DNA of 64,000 bases from Cryomorphaceae bacterium (GTDB taxonomy: Bacteria > Bacteroidota > Bacteroidia > Flavobacteriales_D > SKUL01), in assembly GCA_007695365.1 (NCBI GenBank), contig REDV01000140.1, positions 1 to 64,000 of the forward strand, in the 5' to 3' direction. Each line of letters opens with the position of its first letter. The first letter of the stretch is position 1. The notes under the pieces were generated by a model that saw nothing but the letters and a program-made list of their open reading frames with translations, was not told where the DNA came from and made no database searches. Of the stretch, positions 36,887 through 45,740 are shown in pieces. Position numbers and translations under genes: made by a program.

Positions 36887-38434
36887 TTATTTACCGATTC
36901 GCCAAAACCTGTTGTATGTCAACCGCCGAACTAATTTTCTAGTTCCGTTAAAATCATTAAATGAAATTTCGGCCAATTTCGGTTGATTCATTTTTATGAT
37001 TTCTTCTGTGGCATTTGCGATAATGCCCGGATTGTTGTCTTCAAGCGCCTTTTTAGTGAGTCGAATGCAAGCTCTCTCCAAAGGTCTGCTGCTGAAAGCG
37101 ATGACTGTAGCTGCAAATTTTGTAATTCCATACTGGTGTGGTGACGACCAGCAACCGCCGCGAATCTCATTGTACAGCAGAAAGGGTATCATCTCGATAG
37201 GGTAATCTTTCAGACCCTCTCTCCACTCGCTTATAGCGCGTTTTGAACGAGCGTTACCTTCGAGTTCGCACCTTTGCAACAGTTTTGCAGCGTCATAAGA
37301 ATCTTCAACACGCTCAAACTGGTTTGAGCCATAGTGACCGTATATGCTTCTGATGGTATTGCTGAATCCGGTAATAAAAGCGCGTTGAGGGTTAAGCTTT
37401 TTTGCACCATTCATAAAGTCACTGGCTTTTCCAGCCCCTCCTGAAACACCTATACGTCGAAGATAGTCAATTGAGTCTTGTGTGCTCGCTGGTTCGATAT
37501 TAATAACTGTTTGTGGTCGGCCCAGTTTTTTGGCTATGAGTTTAGAAATGTGACAGTCAATACGATCGCCCAATTTGTCGTCGTATTTAAAGGTTACGAA
37601 TTGGGTGCGCTTCAATGCCTTTTTTGATGTGCAGGCGGCAATGAGTCTTGAATCCAGACCACCAGTCAGAGTGAGGTATATGTCGTAATGTTCTGCCAGT
37701 GAGTCAATAATGTGTCGAATTTCATTGCTCGCCCTTTGTAGTTCTTTGTTTGGGTCGTCTGTCTTTTCAAAATCTGTGGGTCTGGGCCAATGTCGTTGTA
37801 CCCTCCAGGTATTGGTGTGTAATGCAAAATTGGGAAGAAGCCGGGCCACGTCGTCAGTTCTTGTGAGACCAGCCGGGTATGATTGACAAGCCAGGGTGCA
37901 AATGGGGTCTTTCAGTGCTGCTCTCAGGTACTCATCCGAAGGGTTTTTAATCAAGCTCCAGGTGGAGGCGATAACAGGGTGGTCCAGTGAATATACTGCT
38001 GCAAGTGCCCCCAAGGGGTCCAAATCAAATCTGGCTACGTTCGGAGAATCTATAAAGGAAACATATCGACCTCGAATGGTGCTGAGCCAGTCTGAAAACC
38101 CCGAATCAGCTTCGGTGGCACTGCGTGGTAGTTTGATTTGAGCACCGTGTTTGAGCAGGCCGTGATCATCAATGGCGGTTCCCAGCAGAAATCCAACATG
38201 TCGTTCCTCTTCGTCCGTTAACCGGATCATCGGCAAATCCGGACACGTGTAGAAATGCCATTTGTTCAATGAATTTTGTGCCCAACCCTCGCCGCCTTGA
38301 TTGCTTGCGCCAGCGCTAATGAAGAACTGAAAATAATGAAAATGATCTGAGTATAACGGTGGGGCTATCAGAGAGTCACTGTTATGCGAGATGGCGGGCC
38401 GGCTTCCTCCTTCGTGGTGCTGATCTGTAGTCAT
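36887..38434 (-). CDS. Asparagine-synthetase-like protein (amidotransferase half inactive)
   Basis: 515 aa. The C-terminal half has the PP-loop LTGGLDSRL (residues 257-264 region) of asparagine synthase/beta-lactam synthetase ATP-pyrophosphatase domains. The N-terminal 200 residues look like a class II glutaminase fold, but there is no Cys2 nucleophile, so glutamine hydrolysis is unlikely. Such stand-alone relatives act on specialised or polysaccharide substrates, for instance amidating or cyclising carboxylates. Convergent with leuS, 11 bp apart. No pathway neighbours, so the substrate is unknown. Confidence 0.75.
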   Translation of the reverse strand: MTTDQHHEGGSRPAISHNSDSLIAPPLYSDHFHYFQFFISAGASNQGGEGWAQNSLNKWHFYTCPDLPMIRLTDEEERHVGFLLGTAIDDHGLLKHGAQIKLPRSATEADSGFSDWLSTIRGRYVSFIDSPNVARFDLDPLGALAAVYSLDHPVIASTWSLIKNPSDEYLRAALKDPICTLACQSYPAGLTRTDDVARLLPNFALHTNTWRVQRHWPRPTDFEKTDDPNKELQRASNEIRHIIDSLAEHYDIYLTLTGGLDSRLIAACTSKKALKRTQFVTFKYDDKLGDRIDCHISKLIAKKLGRPQTVINIEPASTQDSIDYLRRIGVSGGAGKASDFMNGAKKLNPQRAFITGFSNTIRSIYGHYGSNQFERVEDSYDAAKLLQRCELEGNARSKRAISEWREGLKDYPIEMIPFLLYNEIRGGCWSSPHQYGITKFAATVIAFSSRPLERACIRLTKKALEDNNPGIIANATEEIIKMNQPKLAEISFNDFNGTRKLVRRLTYNRFWRIGK

Positions 38435-38855
38435 TAAGGGGTGTTGCTTGGTAAATTTGTCATCGGGTATGGCTCACAGGAATCTATCTGTTGTTGGTTG
38501 TAACGTCAATGTACGATGAACTCAGAATTGAACCACTTCAACCGCATACGCGCAAAGGTAGTAATCCGATTGTTGCCTCTTCCAAAATTCAGATGCATGG
38601 AAATCCCTTTCCTGCAATTGTAAAATGGCTTTGGCGAGGGGCTGCAGGTTACACCCTGTCCTGAAATACCCACCAGAGCTCAGGTTCCAGCACAAATAAC
38701 ACAAGTGCTACCGTTTTGATATGTAGTATTGGTTTCATCATACCTGAAGGTACGGAGATTCGGGGCGATTAGTCAGCGCATTACGAGGCACGGTGCTTAT
38801 GGGTTCATTATCGGACAAATTGTGTTTTTTTGTAACGTCCGTACCCGGTCAGGCA
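38435..38855. other. Intergenic region with a minus-strand promoter
   Basis: About 420 bp between the divergent asparagine-synthetase-like gene and the first LytTR regulator. The minus strand has a TACCTTTG box at 38553-38560 and then a 13-codon open frame (38506-38547) before the ATG at 38434. A 60-codon minus-strand frame at 38522-38704 lies across the promoter and looks spurious. Nothing else recognisable. Confidence 0.55.
38553..38560 (-). promoter_or_regulatory. -7 box (TACCTTTG) upstream of the asparagine-synthetase-like gene
   Basis: TACCTTTG on the minus strand. The implied leader of about 115 nt is unusually long for this window. Confidence 0.45.
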
Positions 38856-39641
38856 ATGGAAGACACACCCGTATATACAGCCATTATTGTTGATGACGAG
38901 CAGCATGCCCGCGCCAATCTGGCCATGATGCTTTCGGATTATTGCCCGGATATACGCGTGGTGGCCGATGCAGGGAGCGTGGAAGAAGCCGTACGGGTTG
39001 TTGATACGCATCGTCCGCAGTTCATTTTTCTGGATATTCGGATGCCTTCGGGAGCAGAGGGCTTTACACTGTTGCGCCAACTACCCGAATACCCATACCT
39101 TGTGGTTTTTGTCACCGCATTCAGAGATTATGCCCTGCAGGCGCTCAATGCCAACGCGGTGCATTACTTGTTGAAGCCTGTTGATCCTGAAGACCTGCAA
39201 GCCGCAGCCGAAAAGCTTCGCAAGTTGGCGGGAACCATCCGCAACAATCCAAACGAGCAACAGGCCTATCAGGAAAAGCTATGGCAGTTTCTGGAGGAGC
39301 TTTACGGCGAACGGCAGCGCATTGCCATTCACCATGCCCGCGGCATTCGCATGGTGAAAGTGGCCGATATTGCTTACGTACAAGCCGAGGGGAACTGTGC
39401 CCTTATTGTACAGAGGGATGGCAGCCGCTACCTCGATACACGCACCCTCAAGGTGTATGAAGAACTGCTGCCTGCTTCAACTTTTCACCGTGTGCACCGA
39501 TCCTACCTGGTAAACATGCAATGTGTTTCTGAGCTGACCCGCAATGACCACCCCGAACTTTTACTGACAGATGGCACCCGTATTCCCGTATCGCGCACCC
39601 GCATTTCGGAGGTGATAGAAGCCCTTTCGGTATCCCGATAA
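38856..39641 (+). CDS. LytTR family response regulator (first of tandem pair)
   Basis: 261 aa from the ATG at 38856; upstream in-frame codons are not regulator-like. Receiver domain at residues 8-125 with acidic pair VDDE and phospho-acceptor Asp60 in FIFLDIRMP, then a LytTR DNA-binding domain at about 155-258 (IAHVQ-type core IAYVQAEGNCALI and HRVHRSYLVN). The next gene is a close relative and the third is a LytS-like kinase, so the three are likely one signalling unit. Confidence 0.9.
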   Translation: MEDTPVYTAIIVDDEQHARANLAMMLSDYCPDIRVVADAGSVEEAVRVVDTHRPQFIFLDIRMPSGAEGFTLLRQLPEYPYLVVFVTAFRDYALQALNANAVHYLLKPVDPEDLQAAAEKLRKLAGTIRNNPNEQQAYQEKLWQFLEELYGERQRIAIHHARGIRMVKVADIAYVQAEGNCALIVQRDGSRYLDTRTLKVYEELLPASTFHRVHRSYLVNMQCVSELTRNDHPELLLTDGTRIPVSRTRISEVIEALSVSR

Positions 39642-39763
39642 ACCGTTTACTCAATCATAGACGTCATTCGCTCAACCAATCCCTGGGTTGGCCATCTGGC
39701 CGTTGTTCAGCCTTGAAGCTATGCCTAACTTCAGACCATTCGAACCCTCAAAAACCCATAATT

Positions 39764-40528
39764 ATGAAACTACGAGCAATGATTGTTGACGACGAGTTCA
39801 ACGCGAGCAGCAACCTTCAGATGATGTTGCAGGATTTTTGTCCGGAGGTAGAAGTAACAGCTATTTGCAACTCAGCCGCCGAGGCGAGGGAGGCATTGGA
39901 AGAGCACGATGTAGATGTGGTATTTCTCGATATTAAAATGCCGGGTGAAGACGGGTTTTCAATGCTTTCGTCACTTCCGTCGCACGATTTCTCAGTGGTT
40001 TTTACCACCGCGCACAACGAATTTGCCCTAAAGGCTTTTCGGGCAGGCGCCATTGATTACCTGGAAAAACCAATCAGTGTAGATGACCTGCAGCAGGCCG
40101 TGGCCAAGGTCATGCGAATGCATCAGGCGGGGACTACCAATACCTCAGATTATCCCAGCCTTGAAGAAATGTTCAAGCATATTTCCGCCCAGCGCAATCC
40201 CGAAAAAATGGCCATCCCCACTCGCGACGGCTATTTGATTGTGGACAACAAAGAGATAGTGCGCCTGGAGGCATGCGACAGCTACACCAACATTTACCTC
40301 AGCAACGGCAAGCGTTATATGAGCAGTAAAAACATCAAGGTGTATGAAGATATGTTGAGTAAACGCGACTTTTTCCGCACCCACAAATCGCATATCATCA
40401 ATGCGCGCCATCACCTCAAGGAATTCAGCCGCGCTGACGGTAATTTTGCTATCTTGTCCGATGCCTCAACAGTTCCGGTGTCACGTCGTAAGTTACCTGA
40501 ATTTTTGGGGCACATCGCCAGTTTCTGA
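39764..40528 (+). CDS. LytTR family response regulator (second of tandem pair)
   Basis: 254 aa from the ATG at 39764. Receiver with VDDE and Asp56 in VVFLDIKMP; LytTR domain at about 148-252 with RLEACDSYTNIYL and FFRTHKSHIIN. Shares the whole layout with the regulator just upstream, differing mainly in the linker, so the two look like an old duplication. The kinase gene starts 22 bp after its stop. Confidence 0.9.
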   Translation: MKLRAMIVDDEFNASSNLQMMLQDFCPEVEVTAICNSAAEAREALEEHDVDVVFLDIKMPGEDGFSMLSSLPSHDFSVVFTTAHNEFALKAFRAGAIDYLEKPISVDDLQQAVAKVMRMHQAGTTNTSDYPSLEEMFKHISAQRNPEKMAIPTRDGYLIVDNKEIVRLEACDSYTNIYLSNGKRYMSSKNIKVYEDMLSKRDFFRTHKSHIINARHHLKEFSRADGNFAILSDASTVPVSRRKLPEFLGHIASF

Positions 40529-40550
40529 GGGGTGTTCACAATGTATTGTT

Positions 40551-43500
40551 ATGGCTCAGCGGCTCTTGATATGCATGGTAAGCTTGTTGGTTGCGTTGGC
40601 AGCCGGGGCACAGCAATTTGGTTTTATCCACCACAGTATTGAAGATGGACTCGCACAAAGCCAGGTGCGTGCAATAGCGCAAGACAGCAGGGGTTTTTTG
40701 TGGTTCGCCACCATGGGTGGGGTGAGCCGTTTCGACGGAAATCAGTTTTTGAACTATGCCGCCTCCGATGGCCTTGTTGACAACCAGGTAAATTGCATCT
40801 ATGAATGCTCAGACGAAGGCTTGTGGTTTGGGTGTTCCGGCGGTATTTCAGTTTTCAATGGCACACGATTTTTTCCTTATCCGCTACCCAAGCCATGGCA
40901 AAACAATATGGTATTGAGCCTCGTGGAAGAATCTCCCGGCAAACTACTGATTGCCACCAACGGAGGAGGGCTGATTCGCTTTAATACCGCTACAGTAAGC
41001 TACGAGCAGGTGGACGAATTCACTTCCGACTCGTTTATCCGCATTCTGTTGCGCACACCCTCTGATGACCTGCTTGTGGGAGGCAGGTCCGGGTTGTATC
41101 GCTCCCCCAACTTTCAACTGGACAAGCTGGAGCCTTTGTTGAGCGGGGTGAGCATCAGCGACGTGGTGCTTGGCGACGACGATCTGGTTTGGGCAGCCAG
41201 TTTCGGCAGTGGCGTGTTCAGGCTTGAAGGCAATACCGTGCAAAATATCACGGAAGGAGAAGGTCTGCAAAACAACTTTGTGCGCGAAATTTCCCGCGAC
41301 CGTGACGGAAACCTGTGGGTGGCGTCGCGCTCCGGATTGAACAAACTCACATCCGATGGTCAGCCCAAATTCACCACCAACATCGGGCTGAACTACGAGA
41401 ACATCAAAACACTTTTTCTGGATCGCGAAGAAAACCTCTGGATTGGCACCGACGGTAAAGGTGTGTTTCGGTTTACCGGCGAACGATTTGTTACATTTTC
41501 GCAGCGCGACAGTCTTGTGAGCGACATTGTGATGGCAATTCAGCGAGACAGAAACAACCATTTATGGCTGGGATCTTACGACAACGGGGCATGCCGTATA
41601 GGTCCGGAAGGTGTGCGCGGCTTCAGTACCGACAACGGGTTGCTGCACAACACTATCTGGAGCCTTCAGGTTGACGTAAAGGGGCATGTGTGGTTCGGAA
41701 CCAACGTTGGAATCAGCCGATACGACGGTCGCAGTTTTACCAATTACACAGGTCCCACTGCCGACACCTATTTTGACCGTGTTACTGCTGTGCGCGAAGA
41801 CTCTAAAGGGCGCATGTGGTTTGGAGTAGTAAACGGTGTTGCGCGCTATGAAAACGGCAGATTTGTGCCCGATTCGCTGATGCCTGATTTTCCCGGCAAG
41901 CGGGTCCGCAACATCTTTGAGGATACCAACGGCACGATGTGGTTTGGTACCGAAAACGGATTGGTAGCCTCCGCAAATGGCAGTTACAAGCTCTACGCAT
42001 TACCCGATGACCCCCGCAACCAGGTGGTGTACAGTTTGGCCGAGGACAATCAACAGCAATTATGGGTTGGGAGCAAACGCGGTCTATTTGCCTTGCAAGG
42101 CGATTCTTTGGTGCAAGTGGTATTTAGCAGTGGATTTGGCTCCAATAACATCAACTTTTTGGCTCACAAGCTGGGGCTGTTGTACATCGGTACCAATAAT
42201 GGCCTGTTTGTGCTGGATACGCGAAGTTACCATGCGAATGGGGAAGTAAAAACACAGCACTTCACCGATCAGGAGGGTTTACCCAGCCTGGAGTGCAACC
42301 AAAACGCAGTATTTCTGGACGACGACGGTCATTTGTGGTTCGGAACTACCGAGGGCGTGATTCGCTACGACGCCACCGAAAACCCTTTTGACGCAGTGCC
42401 TCACGAGCCGCGCGTGCTTATTAACAGCGTGAAACTTGTGCTGGAAGACCGAAACTGGGAGGAGATTGCCGCAACGATCGACCCGCGCACCGGGCTTCCT
42501 ATCGGATTGGAACTGGACCCCACCAACAATCACCTCACTTTTGAGTTTGTGGGTTTGTATTTTAGCAACCCCTCCAAGGTTGAATTTCAATACATGCTCG
42601 AGGGAATCGATGAAGCCTGGTTGCCGGCAACCTCCACCAACTACGCAACCTATGCTTCATTGCCACACGGAACCTACCGTTTTAAAGTGCGTGGCCGGAT
42701 TGCTGGCAACGAGTGGACTGAAACCTACGACTCTTTTGCTTTCACCATTCTCACACCTTTTTATCTCACCTGGTGGTTTATTCTTTTGCTGGTGATAGCC
42801 CTCATTTTATTGGTAGCGGCCATAGTTACTGCGCTTCTTCGTCAGGAAGCACGCAAACGCATTACCCAGCAGCTCGAGTACACATCCCGTATGCTTGCCC
42901 TTGAGCAGCAAGCCCTCAACTCAAGCATGAACAGACACTTTATATTCAACGCGCTCAATTCTATTCAATACTACATCAACCGGCAGGACCGGCTCAGCGC
43001 CAACAAGTACCTTTCGAGCTTCGCCAAACTGATCCGCAAAAATCTCGACAGCTCGCAAAGCAATTTTACCACCCTCGCCGATGAACTTGAACGCATCAAC
43101 CTCTATCTTTCCCTCGAAAACATGCGCTTTCCTGATAAATTTGAATACCACCTGCAGGTGGATCCTTCCATTGATACACATCATGTGAAAATTCCAGCCA
43201 TGCTTTTTCAGCCATACCTGGAAAACAGTATTTGGCACGGAATCCTCCCCAAAAAAGAAAAAGGCAACCTCGAATTGACGGTGCGTAAACAAGGAGAGGA
43301 CGTAGTGATTCGGATTACCGACGATGGAATAGGGATTGAAAAAAGCCGTGAGATGCGGGCATCTACCGAAAATCAACACATACCTCAAGGGATGTTGATC
43401 AATCGAAACCGTATTGACCTTTTCCGAAAGATGACCGACCAAAACTTCGGTATTGACGGGCCTCACGACCGGGTTAGCCCCGACGGTGTAACCCTGGGAA

Positions 43501-43559
43501 CTGTGGTAGAAATCACATTTCCGTTAAAAAGTGTGATGGAAAACGGTGTAGGTACTTGA
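40551..43559 (+). CDS. Two-component-propeller sensor histidine kinase, LytS type
   Basis: 1002 aa from the ATG at 40551, which opens a signal peptide. Residues about 25-640 are two-component-propeller repeats (W[FI]G...GV.R[YF][DN]G... units such as LWFGTTEGVIRYD) forming two beta-propellers in the periplasm, then a Y_Y_Y domain (about 660-733), a membrane helix (about 735-765), and a cytoplasmic kinase of the LytS/His_kinase type with His796 in MNRHFIFNALNSIQYY and an ATPase region with DDGIGIE. Propeller kinases in Bacteroidota often sense polysaccharide pieces; the ligand here is unknown. Confidence 0.92.
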   Translation: MAQRLLICMVSLLVALAAGAQQFGFIHHSIEDGLAQSQVRAIAQDSRGFLWFATMGGVSRFDGNQFLNYAASDGLVDNQVNCIYECSDEGLWFGCSGGISVFNGTRFFPYPLPKPWQNNMVLSLVEESPGKLLIATNGGGLIRFNTATVSYEQVDEFTSDSFIRILLRTPSDDLLVGGRSGLYRSPNFQLDKLEPLLSGVSISDVVLGDDDLVWAASFGSGVFRLEGNTVQNITEGEGLQNNFVREISRDRDGNLWVASRSGLNKLTSDGQPKFTTNIGLNYENIKTLFLDREENLWIGTDGKGVFRFTGERFVTFSQRDSLVSDIVMAIQRDRNNHLWLGSYDNGACRIGPEGVRGFSTDNGLLHNTIWSLQVDVKGHVWFGTNVGISRYDGRSFTNYTGPTADTYFDRVTAVREDSKGRMWFGVVNGVARYENGRFVPDSLMPDFPGKRVRNIFEDTNGTMWFGTENGLVASANGSYKLYALPDDPRNQVVYSLAEDNQQQLWVGSKRGLFALQGDSLVQVVFSSGFGSNNINFLAHKLGLLYIGTNNGLFVLDTRSYHANGEVKTQHFTDQEGLPSLECNQNAVFLDDDGHLWFGTTEGVIRYDATENPFDAVPHEPRVLINSVKLVLEDRNWEEIAATIDPRTGLPIGLELDPTNNHLTFEFVGLYFSNPSKVEFQYMLEGIDEAWLPATSTNYATYASLPHGTYRFKVRGRIAGNEWTETYDSFAFTILTPFYLTWWFILLLVIALILLVAAIVTALLRQEARKRITQQLEYTSRMLALEQQALNSSMNRHFIFNALNSIQYYINRQDRLSANKYLSSFAKLIRKNLDSSQSNFTTLADELERINLYLSLENMRFPDKFEYHLQVDPSIDTHHVKIPAMLFQPYLENSIWHGILPKKEKGNLELTVRKQGEDVVIRITDDGIGIEKSREMRASTENQHIPQGMLINRNRIDLFRKMTDQNFGIDGPHDRVSPDGVTLGTVVEITFPLKSVMENGVGT

Positions 43560-43578
43560 TTTTCTCGCGGAAAATACT

Positions 43579-43586
43579 TAGGTTTG
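43579..43586 (+). promoter_or_regulatory. Possible -7 box (TAGGTTTG) for the acidic lipoprotein
   Basis: TAGGTTTG fits TAnnTTTG, 19 bp before the ATG at 43606 and 20 bp after the kinase stop. Confidence 0.4.
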
Positions 43587-43605
43587 TGAGGTAAGTTTAA
43601 AGGAC

Positions 43606-43974
43606 ATGAAAACATCTCGTATCATACTTTGGGTTTTTGCGCTGGGGTTGATGACTTCCTGCGAGAAATTTGAGCTCAATGAGCACTGCCCGAAAGACGA
43701 CCCGTCTGTGGATGCACAGCAGGCCCGGGCCATGGTGAACGATGATTCCGATCAGGAAGACGGCGTGAATCGTGCACTGGGTAATACCCTTGACGCCACA
43801 GGCGATCCGCTAATCCAGCAAAACTCAACTTCGGGAGGCAATACGGGAGGAGATCAAACCTCCGACGACGATTTTGTAAATGATGACAGCGACAACGAAG
43901 AAGAAGTAACCACCGCGAAGCAGCCCTCGGGTTCTTCAGGAGGTGGGAACGGCCCCAAATCAGGCCGCCCATAA
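43606..43974 (+). CDS. Acidic low-complexity lipoprotein
   Basis: 122 aa. A lipoprotein signal ends at LMTSC (Cys at residue 19). The mature part is intrinsically disordered in look, rich in Asp, Glu, Asn, Ser, Gly and Pro, with two DDSD runs (NDDSDQED and NDDSDNEEE) that could bind calcium. No globular domain. Follows the propeller kinase by 46 bp and ends in a clean terminator, so it may be read through from the kinase or from its own box. Function unknown. Confidence 0.75.
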   Translation: MKTSRIILWVFALGLMTSCEKFELNEHCPKDDPSVDAQQARAMVNDDSDQEDGVNRALGNTLDATGDPLIQQNSTSGGNTGGDQTSDDDFVNDDSDNEEEVTTAKQPSGSSGGGNGPKSGRP

Positions 43975-43997
43975 TTATACAACTCCAAGAGCATTTT

Positions 43998-44032
43998 AAA
44001 GCGTGGAAATTTTAACCTTCCACGCTTTTTTT
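43998..44032 (+). terminator. Intrinsic terminator after the acidic lipoprotein
   Basis: AAAGCGTGGAA (43998-44008) pairs with TTCCACGCTTT (44018-44028) and a T-run follows. Confidence 0.88.
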
Positions 44033-44183
44033 ATGCCATCATTTTCGTATCTTGAAGAAGTGATGACAATGCTCTATACCCTGTATTCATTCGTGTTGGA
44101 TGATCCAATGCGGGATTGTACCAAAGTGGAAACCGGGCCAATTGTTGTTCGAAAAGCCAAACCAAAATTTCGTAATTCTTTAC

Positions 44184-45740
44184 ATGTCTAACAAGGCCTC
44201 AGACCAACTTTTCAACCTTATAAAGTCGCTCACCACCCCCGAGAAGCGATATTTTAAGGTGTACTCAACTCGCCATGCCACGCTTGGCTCCAAAGGTGTT
44301 TATCTCAAGCTTTTTGAAGCCATTAATAAACAAGCCGAGTACGACGAAGAGGCCATCCTGAAAAAGTTCAAAGGGCAGGCCATTATCAACCGGTTTTCCA
44401 TCTCCAAAAACAGACTGTATCACAGCATTTTACGAGCGCTCGACTCTTACTACTACGACAGTTCTGTGGACGCTGATTTGCGCAGGTTGCTTCACTCAGT
44501 TGAAATTCTCTACAAAAAGTCGCTCTACGATCAGGCCTTTAAGCTGATGAAAAGTGCCAAGCGCATCGCCTACGAGCAACAGAAGCACACCATTCTGATT
44601 GAAATCCTGAACTGGGAGAAGATGCTGATTGAAAAAGACAACTACGAAGGGGTATCGCAAGAGTCTATCGATGAAATCCTGAAGGAGGACAAGCGGATTG
44701 CAAGCCTGATTGATGCATACAATGAGTTCTGGAATGTAAAAAGCCACCTGTTTCACCTGCTTTTTCGCAAGGGCAAGGCACGTTCCGAAGAAGAGATTCA
44801 GGAGTTCAAGGCACTCATGGATCATACGCTCCTGCACCGTTCAGACGACGAAATATCGGTACACACCCGTTACCTCTATTATCACATTTACAGTGCGTAT
44901 TATTTCGGTACAGGTGATTACAAACAATGTTACAGTTTTCTCACCAAAAACATCGCTTTTATTGAGGCAAACAATGTGCTGTTTCAGGAGGAGCCCAATA
45001 CCTATGTGTCGGTACTGACCAACGCCATTTATGTGGGGATGCAGCTAAAGCGCTACGAAGAGGCTTTTGCCTACCTCGAAAAGTTGCGACGTGTGCCCGA
45101 GAAGCTGGTGATTCCGCAAAACGAAAATCTTGAAATACGGCTTTTCAGCTCGGCTACAAGTATTGAACTGGCACTCTATGCCCTTACTGGCGAGTTTGAA
45201 AAGGGCCTCGATATTATTCACGAGGTGGAAAACGGACTGGTGCGGTTTTACGACAAGCTGAGCAGTGTGCGCAAGGCAGCCTTTTACTTCAGCATCGCCA
45301 TTATCTATTACGGTGCCGGCGACTTATCGCAGGCGCAATACTGGATCAACGAATTGCTCAATACCATTAACGTGGATGAAAGCGAGGATATTCACTGCTT
45401 TGCCCAGATTATGAACCTGATCATTCAGCTCGACAGGGGCAAAAACAAGCTGGTGCCCTACGCCCTCAAAAGCACGTCGCGTTATCTTCAATCGCGCAAC
45501 CGGGTGTACAAATTTGAATCGGTAGTGCTCGATTTTATCCGCCGATCGCTCAAAGCCCGCTCCATTGAAGACCGCGAGCGCATTTACGAAGACCTTGTTA
45601 TCTCCCTCAAGGAGTTGCGTGCCGATCCATTTGAGAGCACGGCTTTTGAGTACTTTGATTTTGTGAGTTGGGCCGAAAGCAAGCGCTACAACCGACCGTT
45701 TAAAGAGCTGGTAAAAGAAAAAGCGAGCCTGGGAGCTTAG
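44184..45740 (+). CDS. Large helical cytosolic protein, unknown
   Basis: 518 aa from the ATG at 44184 (28 in-frame codons upstream look non-coding). No signal peptide or membrane helix. Mostly alpha-helical and charged, with TPR-like spacing of Tyr and Ala through the middle (for example YEEAFAYLEKL, YALTGEFEKGLDII, YYGAGDLSQAQYWI), which suggests a helical-repeat scaffold. The N-terminal part (SLTTPEKRYFKVYSTRH and LYLKLFEAIN-like) is a pattern I have seen in uncharacterised Bacteroidota proteins. Convergent with thiL, overlapping by 4 bp. Confidence 0.8.
   Translation: MSNKASDQLFNLIKSLTTPEKRYFKVYSTRHATLGSKGVYLKLFEAINKQAEYDEEAILKKFKGQAIINRFSISKNRLYHSILRALDSYYYDSSVDADLRRLLHSVEILYKKSLYDQAFKLMKSAKRIAYEQQKHTILIEILNWEKMLIEKDNYEGVSQESIDEILKEDKRIASLIDAYNEFWNVKSHLFHLLFRKGKARSEEEIQEFKALMDHTLLHRSDDEISVHTRYLYYHIYSAYYFGTGDYKQCYSFLTKNIAFIEANNVLFQEEPNTYVSVLTNAIYVGMQLKRYEEAFAYLEKLRRVPEKLVIPQNENLEIRLFSSATSIELALYALTGEFEKGLDIIHEVENGLVRFYDKLSSVRKAAFYFSIAIIYYGAGDLSQAQYWINELLNTINVDESEDIHCFAQIMNLIIQLDRGKNKLVPYALKSTSRYLQSRNRVYKFESVVLDFIRRSLKARSIEDRERIYEDLVISLKELRADPFESTAFEYFDFVSWAESKRYNRPFKELVKEKASLGA

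Noticed and set aside
38522-38704. 60-codon minus-strand frame upstream of the asparagine-synthetase-like gene
   Set aside because: Covers the predicted promoter box, is Cys-rich without pattern and has no start signal.
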